Source: Verrucomicrobiota bacterium (GTDB taxonomy: Bacteria; Verrucomicrobiota; Verrucomicrobiia; Limisphaerales; SIBE01). Taken from it: DNA of 32,579 bases. Each line of letters opens with the position of its first letter. Position 1 is the stretch's first letter. Of this stretch, positions 1-8,746 are shown in pieces. Location: assembly GCA_016190065.1 (NCBI GenBank), contig JACPRI010000318.1, positions 1-32,579 of the forward strand, written 5' to 3'. Made by a program: the position numbers and the translations under genes. A model generated the notes under the pieces. It was not told where the DNA came from and made no database searches. It was given only the letters and a program-made list of their open reading frames with translations.

Positions 1-2253
1 GCAGGCCTATTCCATTCAATAAAATCAAGCCTTTTCTCATGCTCGAATCAATTTTTCTTCCGCACCTTATCGGTCACGTCTCAGGAAATTATACATTCCC
101 CAATTTTCGGACAGGCTCTGAAAGCCGAGGCCGAAACGGTTGCCGCTGTTTTCCAGAAAGCGGGCCACGACCGGACTGCGTTATACCGCGATGTTCGCAA
201 GCGACGCGGTGATGGGAATTTCACCGACAAGGGGCGGAAAAAAATCAGCCGGTCGCCCGCGAGCAGGCTGATATTCGAGCGAGCTGGCAAGCTTGCGGCG
301 GATGCACCAGTTGTCACTTCGCTCCATTTGCTGTTCGCGCTTCTCGAAACGCCGGGAACTCGCATTACAGCGGCGTTGGCGGAAAAGTCTCCGGGCGCGG
401 GAATGCTGAAGCAGGCGGTTCTCGCTTGCATCTTTCCGTCACCGTCTCCACGCCAGCAGTCGTCAGCCAGTTTCCTGAGCGTATTTGGAAAAGACCTCAC
501 ACAGCTTGCGCGCGATGACAAGCTTCAACCTTGTATCGGGCGGCGAGATGAGCTGCTGCAAATCATCCGTGCGCTCAGTCGTGAGACGAAAAGCAATCCG
601 GTTCTGTTGGGAGATGCTGGCGTTGGAAAGACGGCAATCGTTGAAGGTCTGGCGTGGCGTATGGCGCGGAACAAAGACGCTGCGCTCACGGGCAAGCGCA
701 TCGTGCAACTCAATGTGGCCGATCTCGTGGCTGGTGCATCGTCGCGCGGGGAGTTTGAGGCGCGGATGCAGGGCTTGGTCCGCGAAGTTGCCGCGTCGCC
801 CGATGTGATTCTATTCATTGACGAACTTCACACGCTCGTTGGCGCGGGTGCGGGCAGCGGCCCACTTGACGCCGCCAACATCATGAAGCCGGCGCTCGCG
901 CGCGGCGAATTGCGGTGTGTCGGCGCGACCACGCTGGCCGAGTTCCAAAAATACATCGAAAGAGACGCGGCGCTGGAGCGTCGCTTTCAACCCATCACTG
1001 TCAGCGAGCCGACAGCCGACGAAGCCGTTGAAATCCTCGCCGAAGGCTACTTGAAGCGCTTCGAGGGAAAGCATGGCGTTACGATTTTGCCGGAGGCGAT
1101 TCAGGCAGCCGTTTCATTGAGCGTTCGCTTCATGCGCGAGCGGCGCTTGCCGGACAAAGCGGTGGATTTGCTCGATGAGGCGTGCGCGCGGATTGCAGTC
1201 CCGATCCTCAGCGCGCAACCGGGCGACAACACCGACGCGGCAATCGTCACTGCTGATGTTGTCCGTCAGGCAGTCGCAGAGAAGACCGGGATTCCTCTCG
1301 CGCAGATGGACGAGGGCGAGCGTAAGCGCCTCGGCGAAATGGCCGATCAACTCAAGCGCCGCGTCATCGGTCAGGACAAGGCTTGTGAAACAGTCGCCCA
1401 AGCCGTCCAGCGTTCTCGCGTCGGGCTGAAGGCCCCGAATCGGCCTGTGGCCGTGTTGCTGTTCGTCGGACCAACTGGCGTTGGCAAGACAGAACTGGCA
1501 AAGGCGACAGCGTCATTTCTGTTCGACAGCGAACGCGCGATGGTTCGCTTGGACATGAGCGAGTTCATGGAGAAGCACACTGTTTCGCGGCTCATCGGCT
1601 CGCCGCCCGGCTACGTCGGCCACGATGAGGAGGGGCAATTGACTGGCCCGCTCCGTCGCTCGCCGTATTGCGTCGTGCTCCTTGATGAAGTCGAAAAGGC
1701 GCACCCGGACGTGCTCAACTTGTTCCTCCAAGTGTTCGAAGACGGCAGGTTGACCGATGCGAAAGGCCGCACCGCCGACGCATCCAACGCCCTGTTCATC
1801 ATCACGTCGAACGTGGGCCAGACTCGTTCTCGCCCGGCAATCGGCTTTGGGCAAAGGGTAGGTGATGAACAGCCGCCAAGCCTGGAAGCAGCCGTTCGCA
1901 ACGCATTTCGCCCGGAATTCTTCAACCGACTCGACGCGGTTGTTGCCTTCAATCCACTGTCCGCCGATGACTTGGAGAAGATTGCAGAGCTGATGCTCGG
2001 CCAAATCAAAGACCGACTTGGCACGCAGGGCATCGAAATTGTGATTACCAAGGAAGCCGTCGCTTGGATTTGCGCTCATGATCAAGACGCATCACTTGGC
2101 GCTCGGCCTGTGCGCCGCACAATTGAGCGAGCCGTCGAGAATCCACTTGCGACCATGCTGGTGCAGGCGGAGATCAATTCAGGTGACCGCGTCGTCATCG
2201 TCGTCAGGGATCAGGCGCTGTCGTTTGCAGTGACACAGAAAGGCACCGGCTGA
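1..2253 (+). CDS. ClpA-type double AAA+ ATPase (5' end outside window)
   Basis: ATP-driven protein unfoldase of the Clp/Hsp100 class, cytoplasmic. The frame is open from base 1 and has no ATG, GTG or TTG before the TTG at 328, which lies inside the Clp N-terminal domain, so the true start is upstream of the window. Counting residues from base 1: the second N-terminal Clp repeat covers about 30-125, the first Walker A Lys is 210 with its Walker B Asp-Glu at 274-275, the second Walker A Lys is 496 with Walker B at 562-563, and a D2 small domain ends the protein. Only about a dozen residues separate the D1 small domain from the following linker, so the coiled-coil M domain of ClpB is absent, as in ClpA. 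An IGFG tetrapeptide at 614-617 sits where ClpA/ClpC/ClpX carry the ClpP-docking loop. The kinase gene begins 23 bp downstream. Family is certain; its role with the next two genes is inferred. Confidence 0.93.
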   Translation, partial: AGLFHSIKSSLFSCSNQFFFRTLSVTSQEIIHSPIFGQALKAEAETVAAVFQKAGHDRTALYRDVRKRRGDGNFTDKGRKKISRSPASRLIFERAGKLAADAPVVTSLHLLFALLETPGTRITAALAEKSPGAGMLKQAVLACIFPSPSPRQQSSASFLSVFGKDLTQLARDDKLQPCIGRRDELLQIIRALSRETKSNPVLLGDAGVGKTAIVEGLAWRMARNKDAALTGKRIVQLNVADLVAGASSRGEFEARMQGLVREVAASPDVILFIDELHTLVGAGAGSGPLDAANIMKPALARGELRCVGATTLAEFQKYIERDAALERRFQPITVSEPTADEAVEILAEGYLKRFEGKHGVTILPEAIQAAVSLSVRFMRERRLPDKAVDLLDEACARIAVPILSAQPGDNTDAAIVTADVVRQAVAEKTGIPLAQMDEGERKRLGEMADQLKRRVIGQDKACETVAQAVQRSRVGLKAPNRPVAVLLFVGPTGVGKTELAKATASFLFDSERAMVRLDMSEFMEKHTVSRLIGSPPGYVGHDEEGQLTGPLRRSPYCVVLLDEVEKAHPDVLNLFLQVFEDGRLTDAKGRTADASNALFIITSNVGQTRSRPAIGFGQRVGDEQPPSLEAAVRNAFRPEFFNRLDAVVAFNPLSADDLEKIAELMLGQIKDRLGTQGIEIVITKEAVAWICAHDQDASLGARPVRRTIERAVENPLATMLVQAEINSGDRVVIVVRDQALSFAVTQKGTG

Positions 2254-2276
2254 ACGCGACCATCGCGTTTTGTGTT

Positions 2277-5060
2277 ATGAGCGACTTGAAACCCGGTGAT
2301 TTCATTGCAGGCGAATACCGTGTCCGCCGAGTCTTCGGGGGGCATGGCAGATCTGGGATGGGCGTGGTTTATCTTGTCGAAGGCCGCTCATCCGAAATGC
2401 CGTTTGTCCTCAAGACATTTCAAAGCAAACGCGCCAACCCATCGTCATTGGCGCGATTCAAAGCCGAAGCTGAAACATGGATCAACATCGGGAAACACCC
2501 GAACATCGTCCAGTGTCATTGGGTTCGTGAGTTTTCTGACCAGCTTTTCGTGGCTGCGGAGTTTATCTGGCCAGATGACGCAGGTCGCAACACTCTCACG
2601 CAGCATCTTGCCAGCGGAGGTCTGACGCTACGGCAGCAACTTAACTGGATTGCCCACTTTTGTTTCGGCATGAAGCACGCGATGGCGCACGGAATGGGGG
2701 CACACCGCGACATCAAGCCTGACAACTTAATGGTGGACAATCAGGGACGGCTTAAAGTTACCGACTTCGGATTGGCGAAAGGGCTTTCTCTCGCCGAACA
2801 TAACGACACTTTTCAGGCCAGCGACGGCGCCGATGAGAGTTTAACAGTCGCAGGCACTGCGTTTGGCACTCCGCCGTTCATGTCACCCGAACAGTTTGCT
2901 GACTCGTCGGCGGTGGACCACCGCGCAGACATCTACGGCTTGGGTGTTGTCATCTACCTGATGATTTCGGGCGGCAAAATGCCAATCGTGGTGGCCAAGA
3001 GGAGCGATGATTACTTCGGGCAATGGGCATTGGCACACCGCCAGCAACGGATTGTCAGGCTCGACAGCCCCTTGATGGACTTCGCTGCGAAGTGTCTTGA
3101 GAAGGATGCCAACCGCCGTTTCCAATCCTATGACGAGATTTTTGAGGCTGTTGGGCAGGCTTGTCGTAAACACGGCTTTGCCATTCCGCACGATGAACAG
3201 GACGCTCGCGCTGAATTTGAACGGCAATGGGGGATTGCCATGTCACTCAACAATCTCGGCCGCGCCGAAGAAGCCATAACGAAGCTACAACAAATGGCGG
3301 TTCGTTGGCAGGACTCCTCGGAAGTCCATACGGAAATGGGTGCTGCTTACTCAAAACTCTGGAAGTTGCAGGAAGCCCTGCAAGCAACAGAAAAGTCTCT
3401 CGCGTTGTATAAATACAGCACGGCCGCCTGGAACAACCTCGGCGCAATTCTAACCAACCTCGACCGAATCCCAGATGCGAAGAACGCCTATAGAAAGGCT
3501 CTGGAAATCGAACCAGAAAACACTGGAGCTATGATTGGTTTGGCCCAGTTGCACATGGCGGAGGTAGAATTGAATGAAGCAAGGCAGCTCTGTGAACTGG
3601 CACTTTTCTGGCGACCAGAGAAACCCAGCGTTCTCATGGTCGCATCGGCCTGCCTGATGCAATGCGGCGAAGGCAAAAGAGCAGCCGATCTGCTGGAAAA
3701 ACTGGTCCTGCTTCCCCCCGAAACAAAAGATTGGTCATCCGACTTCAAGACACGAACGACTTGGTTTAATCTCGCGCTTTGCCGCCAAAGTCTCGGCAAT
3801 CTTGAGGGAAGCATCCACGCTTTCCAAAAAGTCCTGAAACTTGATCCAAAGGATGCCAAGGCGTTGACATTCCTTGCTCAATCTTTGGTGCATCTCGGCC
3901 GGGAGGAAGAAGCATTGGCATACCTGGACAAATCGCTTGTGTGCGATTCGCGGTTTATTCCCACTTGGGTCAACAAAGGTAACGCGCTCCATATGCTGGG
4001 CAAACCTGCTGAGGCTCTCGCATGTTTTCAGGAAGCGCAGAAGCTCGGCGATCCCAACGCTGTCAGAAGCGTCGAGCAGTGCCAGAGGCTGCTGTCACGT
4101 GACAATGACTTTTTCGAGCGTGGTTACGCTTTCCACCAGGCCGGCAACTTTGAGGAAGCGATTCGTTGTTACGATGCCGGGCTGGCCGTGGATGCGAACC
4201 ACCCAGACATTTGGAACAGCAAGGGCCTCGCCCTGAAGGCGCTTGGGAAGGTTCGCGAGGCCATTGAATGCCACGAAAGAGCCTTGGCCATTGACCCAAA
4301 GAACGCAGGCGCATGGAACGGCAAAGGCAACCGTTCTGTGGATCTCGGCATGCACGAACAAGCTCTCGACTGCTACAGCCAAGCTTTGGCGATCAATCCG
4401 CGCGATGTGAATGCCTGGTATGCCAGAGGGAGCGCATCGAAGGCGCTTGGCAAGTTGGACGAGGCAATTGCCTGCTACGACAAGGCACTGGCCATCGAAC
4501 CACGAATGATTATCGTTTGGCGTGACAAAGCGGCCACACTTTGCAGGCAGGGCCGGTCTCGGGACGCTTTGTTGTGCTACGACAAGACATTGGAAATTAC
4601 CCCGCAAGACCCAAGCACATTGCTTTTGAAAGGAGACGCTTTGGGCACGCTTGGGCGCTATCAGGAGGCGCTCGTGTGTTTTCAGGATGCAGAGAAACTC
4701 GGCGATCCCAACGCCGCGAAAGGTGTTGAGCAGTGCCGGAGGTTGCTCGCTCCTGATGCGGACCGGTATTTCCGGCTCGGCTCTGACTATCAACAGGAAG
4801 GCAACAACGCCGAGGCAATCCGCTGCTATGAAAAGGGGCTTGCGATTAACCCGAACAACGGCGTGATTTGGAGCAACAAGGGCGCTGCTTTGCTGGCGTT
4901 GAAACGCGGCGCAGAGGCCGTCGTCTGCTTTGATCGGGCCATTGCACTCGATCCACGCGATGCCAGCGCGTGGAACAACAAGGGCTGCGCCCTCTTATCT
5001 TTGGGCCAGCAATCCGAAGGGTGGGCTTGCCTTCAAGAGGCAAAACGTTTGCGAAAATGA
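2277..5060 (+). CDS. Ser/Thr protein kinase with C-terminal TPR array
   Basis: Soluble Hanks-type kinase of 927 residues. The kinase domain (about 8-290) has a glycine-rich loop GGHGRSGMGVVY, the ATP-binding Lys46 in FVLK, the catalytic HRD at 143-145 with Asn150, DFG at 163-165, and SPE in place of APE, so it should be active. Residues from about 310 to the end are tetratricopeptide repeats (helical protein-binding units) with typical EAI.CY.KAL.I.P spacing. Part of the array is an internal duplication: a block near base 4023 recurs at 4677, exactly 218 codons later. No membrane segment or zinc ribbon is seen, unlike the two kinases further right. ATG 2277 has no clear Shine-Dalgarno. It follows the Clp gene by 23 bp and precedes the nuclease-like gene by 61 bp, suggesting one operon. 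The TPR array probably recruits a substrate or senses a partner; which one is unknown. Confidence 0.93.
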   Translation: MSDLKPGDFIAGEYRVRRVFGGHGRSGMGVVYLVEGRSSEMPFVLKTFQSKRANPSSLARFKAEAETWINIGKHPNIVQCHWVREFSDQLFVAAEFIWPDDAGRNTLTQHLASGGLTLRQQLNWIAHFCFGMKHAMAHGMGAHRDIKPDNLMVDNQGRLKVTDFGLAKGLSLAEHNDTFQASDGADESLTVAGTAFGTPPFMSPEQFADSSAVDHRADIYGLGVVIYLMISGGKMPIVVAKRSDDYFGQWALAHRQQRIVRLDSPLMDFAAKCLEKDANRRFQSYDEIFEAVGQACRKHGFAIPHDEQDARAEFERQWGIAMSLNNLGRAEEAITKLQQMAVRWQDSSEVHTEMGAAYSKLWKLQEALQATEKSLALYKYSTAAWNNLGAILTNLDRIPDAKNAYRKALEIEPENTGAMIGLAQLHMAEVELNEARQLCELALFWRPEKPSVLMVASACLMQCGEGKRAADLLEKLVLLPPETKDWSSDFKTRTTWFNLALCRQSLGNLEGSIHAFQKVLKLDPKDAKALTFLAQSLVHLGREEEALAYLDKSLVCDSRFIPTWVNKGNALHMLGKPAEALACFQEAQKLGDPNAVRSVEQCQRLLSRDNDFFERGYAFHQAGNFEEAIRCYDAGLAVDANHPDIWNSKGLALKALGKVREAIECHERALAIDPKNAGAWNGKGNRSVDLGMHEQALDCYSQALAINPRDVNAWYARGSASKALGKLDEAIACYDKALAIEPRMIIVWRDKAATLCRQGRSRDALLCYDKTLEITPQDPSTLLLKGDALGTLGRYQEALVCFQDAEKLGDPNAAKGVEQCRRLLAPDADRYFRLGSDYQQEGNNAEAIRCYEKGLAINPNNGVIWSNKGAALLALKRGAEAVVCFDRAIALDPRDASAWNNKGCALLSLGQQSEGWACLQEAKRLRK

Positions 5061-5121
5061 GGCGCAAATCGGTGATGCGATCCGCTGCGCCAAGCTGGGA
5101 AAGCGTTGGCCACCGCGCAGT

Positions 5122-6474
5122 ATGAGTTTCCCATTCGCAGATGTGGAGCGAGCGATAAACGGACTTCGCTCAAAATTGAAGTGCGCTCCAAACACTCGAC
5201 TCCAAGCCGAGTTCGAAGCCGGCCTGCACCCAAATCTGCTGGCGTATCAGAAACGACAAGCAGGCGGGACTCCGTTGCCGGCTTTGGAAAAATACCTCGT
5301 TGGAGCGACGAGCTATCTGCATCAGCCGAGCAATTATTACGACATCTTCGGCGCGGGTCGTTGCGTGATAATCGTCCAACTCCTGGACGCGGCGTTGGAG
5401 GTATTGCAGGCAAAGCAAATCAAAGGACTGCCAAGGCGCGTCGAACGTCTTCTCCGAATCGTTGCCCCCGACGAATTCGACTCCACCGCCTTTGAGTTAA
5501 TCACGGCGGCGCGCTACGCGCTGGTCGCTGGCGTTGACCGCATCGAGTTCATTGCCGAGCAGCCCCCAAACCGCACTCCCGATATTTTGCTGAAGCGCGG
5601 CGGAGCGGACTCGTTCGTCGAGTGCAAGAAGGTGGTTCGGGTAAGAGATTTCAGCGTTGATACGCGAAACACGGTTCGAGAATCACTCAATGGTGTTATT
5701 TCCTCTTTTCGGCGGCAGGGGGCTTCTGTTTTGGCCGAAGTCGCCTTCAACTGCGACCCCAAGTGCGTAAGCCCGTCCGGCTTGTTTCAAGCATGTGAGG
5801 CCGCGCTCAATGATCGCGTGCCCATCGTCACTTCCGAATTCACAGTCAAAGCGACGCGGCTACCAAAGTTTGAAAGCAAAGACTTCACGCTTCACCCCTC
5901 TCCTCATTTCTCTTGGGTTCGTTATGGCTACAGAATACGCGGCGAGTGGTTCGGTGTCGTTCATCAGGTATTTGGGAAACCCGCGCGCTTGGCGAACTTG
6001 CCGAAGCACCTGCAAGGAGGTTTGTCCACATGGCTCGATTCGGTCGAATGGGATGCCGCGATCAAATGGAAAATCACCGCCGAAGACGTCGGCGGCAGGT
6101 ATCGCCGCTTTGCATTTGATGGGCTGTTCGCCGCCATTGAGCAAATCAACAGTGCCGGCTTGGACTCGACGGTTCACCTATGGTTGGAAACCGATTACTT
6201 CATCGGTGGAAGGCGCGAGGTATTGCTCGACTTTTTCAGGCGGTTGTCGGCGAACGTGCAACACACCGTCGGCTGGATCGTGATCAACGAAACATTGCTC
6301 GATGTTTCGCCCAAGGGTCGGTTTGATCTCATTGAACACGCGCACATGATTCAAGGACCAACTGCGACTGCGCCGCACCCGCTAGTTTCGGGAGTGTTCG
6401 GCTTGTCCAGTCCGACACCGACAACCGAGGAATTCGGCGTTGGCAATGATTTGCCTGATATAGATGAGGATTGA
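5122..6474 (+). CDS. Putative PD-(D/E)XK nuclease-fold protein
   Basis: Unrecognised protein of 450 residues. A central stretch fits the PD-(D/E)XK nuclease signature: Glu125 on a helix (AFELITAARY), Pro153-Asp154 on a strand, then Glu167-Cys168-Lys169 in FVECKK 13 residues after the Asp. This ordering of helix Glu, strand PD and strand ExK is known from restriction endonucleases and related DNA-cleaving enzymes. The remaining parts (1-110 and 190-450) match nothing I recognise, and there is no signal peptide or membrane segment. The frame is open back to 4930 inside the kinase gene, but ATG 5122 is the first start codon after the kinase stop and the protein looks coherent from there. It is the last gene of the apparent Clp-kinase operon, so a nuclease effector role is inferred. 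The domain call rests on motif reading only. Confidence 0.72.
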   Translation: MSFPFADVERAINGLRSKLKCAPNTRLQAEFEAGLHPNLLAYQKRQAGGTPLPALEKYLVGATSYLHQPSNYYDIFGAGRCVIIVQLLDAALEVLQAKQIKGLPRRVERLLRIVAPDEFDSTAFELITAARYALVAGVDRIEFIAEQPPNRTPDILLKRGGADSFVECKKVVRVRDFSVDTRNTVRESLNGVISSFRRQGASVLAEVAFNCDPKCVSPSGLFQACEAALNDRVPIVTSEFTVKATRLPKFESKDFTLHPSPHFSWVRYGYRIRGEWFGVVHQVFGKPARLANLPKHLQGGLSTWLDSVEWDAAIKWKITAEDVGGRYRRFAFDGLFAAIEQINSAGLDSTVHLWLETDYFIGGRREVLLDFFRRLSANVQHTVGWIVINETLLDVSPKGRFDLIEHAHMIQGPTATAPHPLVSGVFGLSSPTPTTEEFGVGNDLPDIDED

Positions 6475-6859
6475 CCCGAACCTGAGTTGGCCGAGCCTTG
6501 CAACCATTTTGCCGGAATGGAAAATCGTTTTGCCCAACGCCTGACTGCGCCGAGGCTTCCGCCTTCACGAAGGTTCCGTCGGACAGGTCGGCGAGGCCGG
6601 CCGACTTCGTCATCGAAGGCTGCGTTGATCCGCCGTCGCTTCGCTATGGCGTGACAAGCCCGCTTGAGAAGCCGAAGACCGGCGGAGGCTCTTTCGGCGA
6701 TCACACCGGGTATTACACGTTGCCCGAGCCGTATCCCGCCTGCGCGAGGCCGAAGCTCCGGCGCGGCGAAGGCCCGTCTTCCACGTCACCGCCATCACGC
6801 ACCGGCCAGCGGGGTTTTGCAGGCTTGTTGCGTGCGGAACGATGCGGTAACTTGTTCCC
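6475..6859. other. Intergenic region made mostly of a dispersed repeat
   Basis: No credible gene is present. Most of the stretch is repeat copy A (6484-6783). The open frames crossing it are GC-rich readings of the repeat and resemble no protein family. About 75 bases remain before the antitoxin start, with no obvious promoter. Confidence 0.6.
6484..6783 (+). repeat. Direct repeat copy A, left of the toxin-antitoxin pair
   Basis: Blocks 6484-6538 and 6602-6738 match 7625-7679 and 7682-7818 in the same order and orientation, and a short CCCGTCTTCCA block closes both copies. Copy A carries two extra segments (6539-6601 and about 6739-6772). Both contain a GCCGA-rich, GAAGG-ending motif, as if a smaller repeat had nested inside it. 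The two copies bracket the intact toxin-antitoxin genes. Confidence 0.8.
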
Positions 6860-7135
6860 ATGAAAACACTGACGGTCGAGGAAGCGATGGCTGGCTTGGG
6901 CCGGTGGCTGGACCGGGCGCTGGCGGGTGAGCAGATCCAAATCCGCAAGGGCGACGCGGTGGTGGAGTTGCGCCCGGCGCGGCCCGCCCAATCCGCCGCG
7001 ACGGAAGCGTTGTCGCCGCGCGAGGCGCTGCGGCGTTTGCAGGAGGAAGCGCGTTTGAAGCCGGAACAGGCCGCGCAATACTTGCGTGAGGTGCGCGAGG
7101 AACGTCTGGCGGCTGAGGACCGGCGTCCGGCATGA
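6860..7135 (+). CDS. Phd/YefM-type antitoxin of a type II toxin-antitoxin pair
   Basis: Small protein of 91 residues that should bind the toxin encoded next to it and repress their shared promoter. The N-terminal half (MKTLTVEEAMAGLGRWLDRA, then a GEQIQIRKGDAVVELRP segment) has the pattern of Phd/YefM antitoxins: a beta-helix DNA-binding start followed by a strand in which a regulated property is phrased as 'I.K...VVEL.P'. The C-terminal half is charged and probably disordered until it wraps the toxin. ATG 6860 is the only sensible start, and its stop overlaps the toxin start by four bases (ATGA), implying translational coupling. The pair lies between two direct repeats, suggesting arrival as a unit. 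Confidence 0.8.
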   Translation: MKTLTVEEAMAGLGRWLDRALAGEQIQIRKGDAVVELRPARPAQSAATEALSPREALRRLQEEARLKPEQAAQYLREVREERLAAEDRRPA

Positions 7136-7563
7136 TCCATCTCGATACGAACTACCTCATCGGCTTGCCGGTGAAAGGGTCGGCGTGCGCGCTGGAGGTG
7201 GACGGCTGGCTCGCGGCGGGAGAATCGTTGGCTGCCAGCGCCATCGCATGGACGGAATTTCTCAACGGACCGGTCACGCCGCTGGAGGTCAGCCGGGCGG
7301 AGGCGGTTTTGCAATCGCGGATTGTTCCCTTTGGCCAACCTGAAGCGGCGTTGGCAGCCGAGTTGTTCAACCAGACCGGGCGGCGGCGTGGTTCGCGGTT
7401 TGATTGTCTTATTGCAGCGACGGCAATTCGGGCGGAGGCGGAAGTCGCCACGGTCAATCTGCCGGATTTCAAGGTCTTCGTGCCGCAGGGACTGAAACTG
7501 GCCGTCGCTCCTGTTCCGCTGCCTCCCCCATCTGCTTCAGAGACGCCAAGCGGGAGCAATTAA
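7132..7563 (+). CDS. PIN-domain toxin (VapC-like ribonuclease)
   Basis: PIN-domain endoribonuclease of 143 residues, the toxic half of the pair with the preceding antitoxin. VapC-type proteins cut tRNA or rRNA using Mg2+ held by conserved acids. Here Asp5 (IHLDTNYLI), Glu42 (WTEF), Asp91 (SRFDCLIAATA) and Asp112 (VNLPDF) occupy the four expected positions, so the enzyme looks intact. The last 25 or so residues are proline- and serine-rich and lie beyond the fold. ATG 7132 overlaps the antitoxin stop by four bases. The RNA target cannot be told from the sequence. Confidence 0.88.
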   Translation: MIHLDTNYLIGLPVKGSACALEVDGWLAAGESLAASAIAWTEFLNGPVTPLEVSRAEAVLQSRIVPFGQPEAALAAELFNQTGRRRGSRFDCLIAATAIRAEAEVATVNLPDFKVFVPQGLKLAVAPVPLPPPSASETPSGSN

Positions 7564-7898
7564 CCAGCACTGCGCCAGTGGTCCGGGTGGAGTCGGGTTG
7601 GCTCAAACTTGGTTTTATTTCACCGAGTTGGCCGAGACTTGAAAACACTTTGTCTGAATTGAGAACTGGTTTGCCCAACCTCGACTTCGTCATCTGAGGA
7701 TACATTGATCCGCCGTCGCTTCGCTATTGCGTGACAAGCCCGCTTGAGAAGCTGAGGCGTCGCGAAGGCTCTTTCGGCGACCCCACCGGCGACTACACCT
7801 TGCCGGAGCCGTAGCCCGTCTTCCAGGCGAGTTTGCATTTGAGCGATTTGAGCGCGGGGTGACTTGCCTTTGGATCAAGTTCAGCGTAGGAAATAACC
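7564..7898. other. Intergenic region holding repeat copy B
   Basis: Between the first toxin gene and the GTG start of the second antitoxin there is no gene. Bases 7625-7826 are the second copy of the direct repeat. The roughly 70 bases after it must contain the promoter of the second pair, but no clear -35/-10 motif stands out. Confidence 0.6.
7625..7826 (+). repeat. Direct repeat copy B, right of the toxin-antitoxin pair
   Basis: Same orientation as copy A. Bases 7682-7818 align with 6602-6738 without length change and differ at scattered sites. Copy B lacks the two nested segments of copy A, so it is closer to the basic form of the element. Confidence 0.8.
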
Positions 7899-8108
7899 GT
7901 GAGTGTGACCGGAAAAATCGTCAACGGCGCGGTCGTCCTCCCGCCGGGAACAAAACTCCCGGAGGGAGCGGAAGTTAAGATTGAAACCATCGCCACAGAG
8001 GATCCGTTCCTCGCGGCAGTGGAACGGCTCGCCAAACCGCGACCGCATCTGCCGAAGGATTACGCGCTCAACCACGGCCACTATCTCCGTGGCGAGCCGA
8101 AGAAATGA
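7899..8108 (+). CDS. DUF104/AF2212-like antitoxin
   Basis: Protein of 69 residues. The start MSVTGKIVNGAVVLPPGTKL with PEGAEVKIE after it matches small antitoxins of the DUF104 (AF2212-like) kind, which form a short beta-barrel and pair with PIN toxins. The rest (LAKPRPHLPKDYALNHGHYL) resembles the toxin-binding tails of such antitoxins. The start is GTG 7899, giving the full conserved N-terminus. The stop overlaps the next start by four bases (ATGA), so the two genes are translated together. Confidence 0.75.
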   Translation: MSVTGKIVNGAVVLPPGTKLPEGAEVKIETIATEDPFLAAVERLAKPRPHLPKDYALNHGHYLRGEPKK

Positions 8109-8668
8109 CGACCGTCTTTGCCGACACGTTTTATTTTCTCGCCCTCCTGGATTCCCGCGAAGATCGTCACCACCAAGCCTTCGACGTTTCCCGCGATCCG
8201 CAACTTCGCATCCTTACGACCGAATGGGCGCTGGCCGAGTTTGGCGACGCTTATTGCCACCCGAAGGATCGCGCCGATTTCGTGGCGCTCTATCGTTCGC
8301 TCCTCAATCATCCTCGCGTCAAAATCGTTCCTGCCGACACCCGGCTCTTTCAGCGCGGGGTGGAGTTCTTCGAGCAGCGGCAGGACAAAGAGTGGTCGTT
8401 GTCCCGTCTTGCTTCCAAGTCTGTTTCCCGGCATTTTGGATCCATGAAACTTCTCGAACGCATCACCGTCGAGCCGGGCAAGTGCGGCGGACGGCCGTGT
8501 ATTCGCGGGATGCGCATCCGCGTGAAGGACGTGCTCGACATGCTGGCGGATGGAGCGGCGCAGGAGGAAATCCTCGCCGATTTCCCAGACTTGCAGCCGG
8601 AAGATATCCAAGCCTCCATCGCCTACGCGGCCAGATATCTTGACCACTCGGTCCTGGTGACCACCTGA
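8105..8668 (+). CDS. Truncated PIN toxin fused in frame to a DUF433 domain
   Basis: Chimera of 187 residues. Residues 1-100 are a PIN domain (Asp7 in FADTFYFLALL, Glu45 in WALAEFGD, Asp94 in QDKEWSL). The usual continuation TDC.SF..M is missing and is replaced by an unrelated linker (about 101-113). Residues 114-187 are a complete DUF433 domain (VEPGKCGGRPCIRGMRIRV, then EEILADFPDLQPEDI), normally a separate antitoxin-like protein. Its natural start is the in-frame ATG at 8444. The likely history is a deletion that joined two toxin-antitoxin loci. The PIN part has lost its last helix and C-terminal acid, so it is probably inactive or weakened. DUF433 could still be made alone from ATG 8444. 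The upstream antitoxin overlaps by four bases. Confidence 0.8.
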   Translation: MTTVFADTFYFLALLDSREDRHHQAFDVSRDPQLRILTTEWALAEFGDAYCHPKDRADFVALYRSLLNHPRVKIVPADTRLFQRGVEFFEQRQDKEWSLSRLASKSVSRHFGSMKLLERITVEPGKCGGRPCIRGMRIRVKDVLDMLADGAAQEEILADFPDLQPEDIQASIAYAARYLDHSVLVTT

Positions 8669-8746
8669 GCGGATGCGCTTTCTGTCGAAGCCTCACCTCT
8701 GTTTCCGGTTGCCTTTTGTTCGAATAAAATCCGTGCCCAGATTCAA

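Noticed and set aside
6498-6930. Open frames across direct repeat copy A.
   Set aside because: The translations are repeat readings, and the antitoxin occupies the downstream part in a better-supported frame.
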